Assembly: GCA_963281255.1 (NCBI GenBank)
Contig: OY725506.1
Span: 2,337,001 to 2,401,000 of the forward strand
DNA from: Aphrocallistes beatrix
Taxonomy: Eukaryota; Porifera; Hexactinellida; Sceptrulophora; Aphrocallistidae
Length of the DNA: 64,000 nucleotides
Direction: 5' to 3'
Shown: in pieces, positions 57,739-64,000 of the stretch
Layout: each line of letters opens with the position of its first letter
Position numbering within the stretch: the stretch's first letter is position 1
Translations under genes and position numbers: made by a program
Notes under the pieces: model-generated
What the model saw: the letters and a program-made list of their open reading frames with translations, nothing else
The model's database searches: none
What the model was told of the DNA's origin: nothing

Positions 57739-57911
57739 CAGTGGAATTCGCTTATTAGCAACTCCCTTATTTGCAATATTGCTCTATTAGCAACCAATCT
57801 TCAGCTCTCAGGTGTAGATTTTGTGTTAATTCTATTCCCTTATTAGCAACTTCGCGTATTAGCAACCATTTTATGAGTAAAACTCGAGTTGCTAATAAGC
57901 GAATTCCACTG
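57739..57911. mobile_element. Tigger/pogo-like MITE (173 bp)
   Basis: CAGTGGAATTCGCTTATTAG and CTAATAAGCGAATTCCACTG are perfect inverted ends, flanked by TA (57737-57738, 57912-57913). Internal TTATTAGCAAC repeats. Confidence 0.93.
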
Positions 57912-57913
57912 TA

Positions 57914-58527
57914 TTGAGCATAGACATCTTTATGTATGCTAAGGACTGTATTAATCTCGGGTGTTGGAACCTATTTCAACTGTATGCTATCGCTATCTTG
58001 CAAGATTTTTGTACTTACTCTTCTCGTTTTGGTGGTTCTCTTTGATTTTCTCATTTAACGGCTTACTTTGGTGTGTATAAAATGAATTTGAAAAATGTTT
58101 TTGAGGTAGGCCATCTGGTCACCCTGTTCTATGTGCTCTGCAAGAAGAAATGATAGAGCCATTAGTTTTCTATAAAAGTCATGAGTAGATATGTCACTCA
58201 TATATTGTTGCTGCAAACCCAAGAATTGAATTTTCGCCAGACAACCCGTGTCCACTCAAAGAAACAACCACGTAGTTTTATTTTGGGTAAACAAACAAAA
58301 AAGGAAAAACTTTCTATAAGCTCAGTTCGAAATCCATTGCTTTACTTTTGACTAAAATATTGAACATATGGTTTGTAGAGAATACGAGGTGCTTTGTTTC
58401 ATCAACTTTGATGTCTCCACGCTAAAGTTCTCAGGAATTTAATCTGTGTTTATTTCAAATCCTTAGTCTACAGGATACTCTGGTCAACTAGTCTGCCTTG
58501 CATGGTTCACAGCTCTTTATAGGTTAG
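57914..58527. other. No gene; hAT-like end fragment
   Basis: CCATCTGGTCACCCTG at about 58108-58123 is the inverse of the CAGGGTGACCAGATG type of hAT end; a related CTAGGGTGACCAGATGAG lies near 60135. Confidence 0.4.
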
Positions 58528-58872
58528 CTAGAGTTTGTAGGCCTTGACATGTAGTGTAAAGTATAAATGGATTTCTACTATCTCTGCAGCAGGAACAAAT
58601 ATGTCACTTTTGGCTCTATTTGCAACATGTACCCTTAGCACTGTCTTGAACCTTACGCCAGGATTAGCTGAGTGGTTACAACTATCGGACCTATGAGTAA
58701 TCATGCTCCCGCGTTGAATAATTCTTGTTAGGCAGATGACACACTTGTTGCGCATACTACAACGCCAATAATTTACCATATTCTTTCGAAAATTTATTAC
58801 ATAAGAATAGCCAACTTGTTCAATCAGAACATCTTTTCCCCTTTTCAGATTAGATGTATAGATAACAGACAA
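58528..58872 (-). CDS. FLYWCH zinc-finger exon
   Basis: The minus-strand frame begins with KRGKDVLIEQVGYSYVINFR, then NYWRCSMRNKCVICLTRIIQ and HRSDSCNHS. The hydrophobic opening, Y-W-R-C, a second Cys and a terminal H-x-H-like NH pair match the FLYWCH finger, a DNA-binding module common in MULE transposases and in BTB or Mod(mdg4)-type proteins. Length about 60 residues, as expected. No MULE core follows within this frame, and an upstream frame (58850-59227) has no recognised domain. It may be an exon of a host transcription factor or a transposase remnant. The start is uncertain, since the domain may begin in a preceding exon. Confidence 0.5.
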   Translation of the reverse strand: MSVIYTSNLKRGKDVLIEQVGYSYVINFRKNMVNYWRCSMRNKCVICLTRIIQRGSMITHRSDSCNHSANPGVRFKTVLRVHVANRAKSDIFVPAAEIVEIHLYFTLHVKAYKL

Positions 58873-58879
58873 ATCCAGC

Positions 58880-60981
58880 GACGATTCTTGTATATTTCCA
58901 TCCAGTCAAATTGGAAAAATTGGAAAATCTTTCAAAATATATGTACAAATTATCAGTTTTGCATCTAAAATTACAAATTCCAAACATAAAATGAAATTTG
59001 CTGTTAACAGCATGCATTTCCTGATTGATGTTAGCAGCACTGCTGTTTCCACCCCTGATTATGGTCATTAGTTTGATCTGAGGAAATGCAACTGCAACGA
59101 AAAAAGTACAATGGACGAATTTGGGTCCGAAACAGATATATTTAAAGAGACTGATTTCTTCGTTCGCAATGGGATTATCATTTTCGCCAGTAGAAATGGT
59201 TGACAACCGTATGCTTTGAAAAGTCATCAGGCTCTATTTAAAATTCATTATGTTTAAAGATGATACTGTACTCATTGCCATTGTAATTCTACTACGCCCC
59301 TTACCGCTCTCTAGTACCATTCACTCGTGATTTTTTATTACATTTGCTGCCAAAATCAACTATTTTAACACTGAATTGCTTGTATGGATAAATGACAATT
59401 CAAGTAGTCGAAATTCATTATGATTGATCAATTCGAGGTTATACTAGTAGTTATATTTGGTAAATGACCTATCAAATGAAAAGCTCGAAAGCTTTGAGCC
59501 AACAGCAATCGTATCTTATTTCGACATCAAAAATGGATAAATTATTGGTACTTTGGTTACCTTATGTATATAGTATAGTAGGTACATCTAGAATTTAGAA
59601 AATATACGTGTATCAATGAGCTTGTAAAAATAGTCCTATAAAGGGCGTTAGCGGATAAATAAATTATAATTTCTTATCAGCTATTTAACCTTAGGGTTGT
59701 TTTATCGAATAAACACAGATAGAATGTTTCATTTGCTACGAAATGCGCATTGTAAACGTTTCGATTTATAGACGTTTCGGCTATTGATGTTTTTGTTTTG
59801 TGGACATTTTGGTTGTATGGTTTTTTTTTGACATTGTGACCAGCTCACTTATGAATTATAACCGTTAATAATTTCGAAATTAACTAATCGAACGTAAAAT
59901 TCTTAATCCTGCATTTCCACATACATGTATATATTTTCAAAAAAAATTCTAATCCCTGAAAAACATACGAAACCCCTTTTTTGATATGAATTCTCAAATC
60001 TCCAAAAAACTCTAATTCCCCAGTTATACAATTTCAATCAAACTAAGTACAAAAACACTAGCCCCCAATTACCTTAATGTTCCTATTCAATGAACTCTGT
60101 AGCGAAGTGTCCATGTAGCAAACTGTCCGTATCCTAGGGTGACCAGATGAGTTTTACCCAAAACCTGACATTTTGTCATTTTTAACAAAGAAACTGGATA
60201 CTCCTTGACACAAGGAATCAAAAACCTGGACAAAAACTGGACAGTACCTATATACAGTTATTTGTATAACCGAAGAATTTGAAACTAGGAGAGTTGAAAT
60301 TGCACAATCCATTCTTTGTTAATAAAAATACTTCTTTATCATTATTTCATGTACAAATTACTAAATAAACAACAAACTATTGTATATCACTATGGCCTAA
60401 TCACCACAATATTATTTAACGGAAAGTTAAAAACTGTAAATGCGTTGAATAAGGTGGCATGATGGGCATGGAAATATGTTGGAAAATAACATAACGGGTA
60501 ATGATCGTTCCGGCACTGAAACTCATCAGGGGTAGCGCCAGGGCCGCCGTACCGCGGGGACGGACCAATGTGCTGGGGGTCGGTTCCCACAATTGAAATG
60601 TTATACCAAATAATTTCAGTAGCAAAGGATAAATTTACTAATATACTTATGGGTTGAATAATCTACGTATTTCATCTACTAAAATTATATAGTTGTATAC
60701 GGTGCGATCTCTCGGCAAAACGGTCAGAACACTAACTACTGAACTCAAGTCTATGAATTAGTAATGGTGAAATTATAAATAAATTTTATAATTTTCACCC
60801 CCCAAAGGGGGGCGAACAAAGATGGAGGGGGAGGTAGCCCCCTCTAACGCCGCTCCTGAAATTCATCACTCGGGGGATGAAAACTCCTCAAGATCAGTGG
60901 ACTCTACCTGGAGATTCCTTCCCAGGGAGGAATTTGGCCTTTCTAGGGGGGAAATTGCTCATATGTTGAGATGTATAGTAT
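58880..60981. other. No intact gene; scattered element ends
   Basis: A hAT-like fragment near 60135-60245 (GGGTGACCAGATGAG, AACCTGGACAAAAACTGGAC) is the only recognisable piece. GC-richer patches at 60530-60590 and 60790-60960 have no supported function. Confidence 0.35.
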
Positions 60982-61916
60982 ACAAGCGCGCTTCGCTTGC
61001 TTGCGCTGCGCGGCTGGCGGACACTTTGTGTCCGTCGGAGGCTCCCTTCGGTCGCCTGGGGTTACACTGGTTAATTATAAGGGAGATAACATCTCTAAAT
61101 ACGTCTGTCCCACTGATCTAATCAATATGGCACGAAAAATCACCAAATTTATCAATTTTTAAAATTTTTGATGAGTAATGATGACGTCATAACAAAGTGA
61201 TGAGTCATCATTTTTTGATGATAGTTGTATCATATGTGAGGTATGTTAGTATACAGATTCTATTAAAATTAATAATGGCTGAGTTACCGTATTTCCCTGA
61301 ATAAGCGCCGGGGGCTTGAATAAGCGCCGGTTTGAATAAGCGCCGGGTCTAAAGGGTGAGCGAAATAAATAAGCGCCGGGGCTTGAATAAGCGCCGGGGC
61401 TCGAATAAGCGTCGGACGCCGGGGCATTTTATTTCTCTGAAAATCATATCAAACTAGTATTCTCAGTAGTGGTATAGATAGAAGTGCTTTTTGAAACATT
61501 ACATTATCCTTTTTTAATAGAACTAACATTCTCAGTTGTGGCAAAAATAAAAGTGCCAGTCAATGTAGTAAACAAAAAAAAGAGCGCCGGGTCAAAATAG
61601 CGAATGAAAAAAATAAGCGCCGGTTCGAATAAGCGCCGGGTCTAAAGGGTGCACGAAATAAATAAGCGCCCGGGCGCTTATTCGAAGCAATACGGTATGC
61701 TCGAATAACTGTATTGCTTAACTTTTAAAAATGTGACAATGACGTCATAATTCCATGATGAGTCGACATTTTGCTCTGAGCTCAGAACTTAGTGGAGCCA
61801 TAGCCAAAAGACTCCCACATGCCAAAAATCAGCCTTCTACGCCTGGCAGTTTCTTCAATCAATTCGTTACAGATATATATATATATACACATTAATCGAG
61901 TTTTAATAGTAAGGAT
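60982..61916 (+). repeat. Family A repeat, near-complete, split by a MITE
   Basis: Head at 60982, TTTGTGTCCG hairpin region, TGACGTCA at 61192-61199 and 61740-61747, tail ending AAGGAT at 61916. Interrupted at GAGTTA|TGCTCG by the element at 61287-61695. Confidence 0.88.
61287..61695. mobile_element. TA-flanked MITE rich in AATAAGCGCCGG repeats (409 bp)
   Basis: The ends CCGTATTTCCCTGAATAAGC and CTTATTCGAAGCAATACGG are imperfect inverted repeats, flanked by TA (61285-61286, 61696-61697). Both sides hold several AATAAGCGCCGG units; the centre is AT-rich. The undisturbed family A sequence elsewhere (GAGTTATGC) confirms the insertion site. Confidence 0.9.
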
Positions 61917-62540
61917 AATAGCATTTGATCGTTAAAATTCGTCTACTGATCTGCGGGTTATGGCTACAATATTTATTCTTCTTTACTATCATACTTTTTG
62001 CTTCTATTTTTGGGCATCCCTAAAACAACCATTGAAAGATGAGAATTTGTTGCAGAGATGCAGACCACCAATAATTTCGAAATCTGTGTAAAGTTATGCT
62101 TGTAACATGTTCATCTATTTTGTTTCCTCAAGTTTGTAGGGTATTTGAAAAACCCTCAGTGAATGAGTTTCTTCTCTTCCTCCAGCTAAGCCTAAGGGGA
62201 GATAAATTTACTTGTGTGAACCCAAAACTGCAATAGAGCAAGGTATGGAATTGTGAACGAGTACAATTGATTGAAACAATTTCATTCTATCTAGAGTTTA
62301 ACCAATGGCCGAAGGATAAGTTGCCCAGCCCATGAGACCGCCTCTTATGTATGTTGCATTTCAATACTTGTAGATCACGGAGTTGAGTTGTAAACAACTC
62401 ATGGTATTGTTCCACCGTACTTGCCAACAATCCAGAGGGATTTTATCTTCCATGGGACAGACACCAGTCAAGCTATTGTAACGTTCCGTTCCGTGGGTTC
62501 CGTGTTCTAGAGAAGCCCTATTTTACTTATTATATGCATA
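61917..62540. other. No recognisable gene
   Basis: Unique sequence, no sustained frame. Confidence 0.35.
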
Positions 62541-62547
62541 TATTCAT

Positions 62548-62723
62548 CAAGGCCGGCAGAGCAACTACGGCCGGTCCGCCATAGCCGGACCAATATTTAA
62601 CACTTTGACTTAATTTCAACTATAGACATTCCATATATGGGCATTGGTCGGACCTTATATGTAAATTGGCCAGACCATATGGACGTTCACCGGATCGATA
62701 AAAAATTTGGTCCGCCGTCCCTG
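62548..62723. mobile_element. hAT-like MITE with 5-bp duplication (176 bp)
   Basis: CAAGGCCGGCAGAGC and GGTCCGCCGTCCCTG are imperfect inverted ends, with internal GGTCCG and CGGACC pairs. Flanked by TTCAT (62543-62547, 62724-62728). Confidence 0.72.
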
Positions 62724-63447
62724 TTCATAGCATTATTGCTATGTGATAAATTAGGACCTCATTAATACGAACACTAGGGACGGTCGAAATTTGTTCGTAT
62801 TATCCGGAGTTCGTACTAACTGATACGATTTACTTGTATTTTCATCTGTAGGGGATAAAATATGTGTTCATATTAACATTAGAATTTATTGCTTCAGCCC
62901 ATCGTGCTGGATTCTGTTAAGATTATTTAATTTGTTTATTAAAATATTCTCTGTCGTACACAAAGATTTGCATGGCGAAACAAATGTTCTGGATATTCGC
63001 GGGCCTGTTGCGGGCTGGATTTACACAAATAGCGGGCCACGGTTACGAAATTCCGGCCCGCGTGCAACTCTGTGGTGGAAATTCAGCATGTTGTAATTCT
63101 GTCTCAGCTGCTTGATCATCAGACATAATAAATAAATAAAACTACCAGTAAAACTACCTATCGTTTATATAAATATTTATATTAGTAAATAAACTTTAAA
63201 ACCACAATAATGAGATGATATGGGTTGACACATTTAATTTATTTCATTTAAGTAATCTTGGATTTAGAAAGACTGTGATTCACTCATCAAATCCTTTGAG
63301 CATACTCTACGTACTATCTAAGGAACATGCTCTATGTAAAACGCTATTTTCGAAATTTACATGTTCGATTATCCTAGGTTGAAAGCTAATCTCGAGCATA
63401 ATTTTGAAATTCGGCTTAAAGGTGTGAAAATATACATATGTATATAA
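62724..63447. other. No gene; Tigger-like relic
   Basis: ATACGAACACTAGGGACGGT near 62766 and TTCGTACTAACTGATACG near 62809 resemble a degraded Tigger-like end. The remainder is AT-rich. Confidence 0.4.
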
Positions 63448-63955
63448 ACAAGCGCGCTTCGCTTGCTTGCGCTGCGCGGCTGGCGGACACTTTGTGTCCG
63501 CCGGAGGCTCCCTTCGGTCGCCTGGGGTCACTATTGATTAATTAGAAGGGAGATAGCATCTCTAAATGTGTCCATCTTAGTGTTAAAATCGATATCACTC
63601 GAAAAATCACCAAATTTGTCAATTTTTAATATTTGGATGCATAATGATGACGTCATAACAAAGTGATGAGTAATCATTTTTTGATGATAGTTGCATCATA
63701 TGTGAGGTATGTTAGTATACAGATTGTATTAAAATTTCAGCCTTCTATCTCCTATAATGGCTGAGTTATGCTCGAATAACTGTATTGCTTAACTTTTAAA
63801 AATGTGACAATGACGTCATAATTCCATGATGCGTCGACATTTTGCTCTGAGCTCAGAACTTACTGGAGCTATAGCCAAAAGACTCCCAAATACCAAAAAT
63901 CAGCTTTCTTCGCCTTGCAGTTTCTTCAATCAATTAGTTACAGATATATATAATA
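63448..63955 (+). repeat. Family A repeat, near-complete copy
   Basis: Head at 63448, palindromic GGCGGACACTTTGTGTCCGC, TGACGTCA at 63648-63655 and 63811-63818, and a TA-rich tail replaced by a Tigger-like end. Confidence 0.88.
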
Positions 63956-63957
63956 TA

Positions 63958-64000
63958 CAGTAGAACTCGGTTAGTACGTACTCGGGATACAACGTACTTC
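63958..64000 (+). mobile_element. Tigger-like element, left end, continues outside the window
   Basis: CAGTAGAACTCGGTTAGTAC after TA is a typical Tigger-like terminus. The rest is cut off by the window end. Confidence 0.65.

Noticed and set aside
58660..58725. tRNA-like stretch (GGATTAGCTGAGTGGTTA)
   Set aside because: No acceptor stem or T-arm could be paired, and it overlaps the FLYWCH-coding frame on the other strand.
60500..60530. Second hammerhead-like core on the minus strand (CTGATGAG, GTTTC/GGAAC stem)
   Set aside because: The required GAAA reads GATC and no stem III partner was found, so the core is broken or coincidental.

Overview
This is an intron-bearing, AT-rich metazoan genome window dominated by mobile DNA. 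The animal assignment rests on a likely harmonin-N domain exon, GT-AG introns, and a mobilome of Ginger, Tc1/mariner, hAT, P-like, piggyBac, MULE, L2/CR1 and Gypsy sequences. An invertebrate is likely, but the species cannot be read from the sequence. No rRNA, tRNA, operon or CRISPR array was seen. Single-copy host coding sequence is sparse: the harmonin-N exon (about 3.4-3.6 kb), a FLYWCH zinc-finger exon (about 58.7 kb) and a very tentative longin-like ORF (about 53.1 kb).

The centrepiece is 5928-14095. An unclassified cut-and-paste transposon with 0.7-0.85 kb terminal inverted repeats and a decayed transposase gene has been split in frame by a second transposon at 8093-12359. The inner element is Ginger1-like, with a 4-bp target duplication GAAC and termini TGTTTCG/CGAAACA. 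Its gene appears intact: nine exons whose phases all agree, predicting 755 residues with an H2C2 zinc finger, a D-D-E integrase core with exact D35E spacing, a GPY/F-like module and a C-terminal OTU cysteine-protease domain. Fifty-four bases after its stop codon, on the coding strand and ahead of a poly(A) signal, lies a sequence meeting the core hammerhead-ribozyme requirements, with three perfectly paired stems and complementary loops (11722-11778). A self-cleaving motif in the transcript of a Ginger DNA transposon is the most novel observation here.

Left flank (0-6 kb): a dispersed repeat, a TTAA-targeted 1.9-kb non-autonomous element inserted inside the terminal repeat of a Tc1/mariner-like MITE, the harmonin-N exon, and an inverted repeat with a (CATA)43 expansion in one arm. 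A near-identical second copy of the TTAA element lies at 21.9-23.9 kb.

Middle (14-36 kb): a Mutator-like relic, copies of an abundant repeat with TGACGTCA sites (called family A here), several hAT MITEs with readable 8-bp target duplications, a 45-bp minisatellite, a Gypsy relic and an L2/CR1 non-LTR relic.

Right half (36-64 kb): a frameshifted piggyBac transposase and a separate piggyBac N-terminal exon, two elements with palindromic satellite-like ends, a P-like foldback element with 8-bp duplication ATTAATAT, a 0.9-kb hAT element, a FLYWCH-MULE-RING pseudogene, a second 45-bp minisatellite in the opposite orientation, and small Tigger-, Tc1- and hAT-like MITEs nested in older repeats. Target duplications and restored sites give a readable order of insertion at several places.
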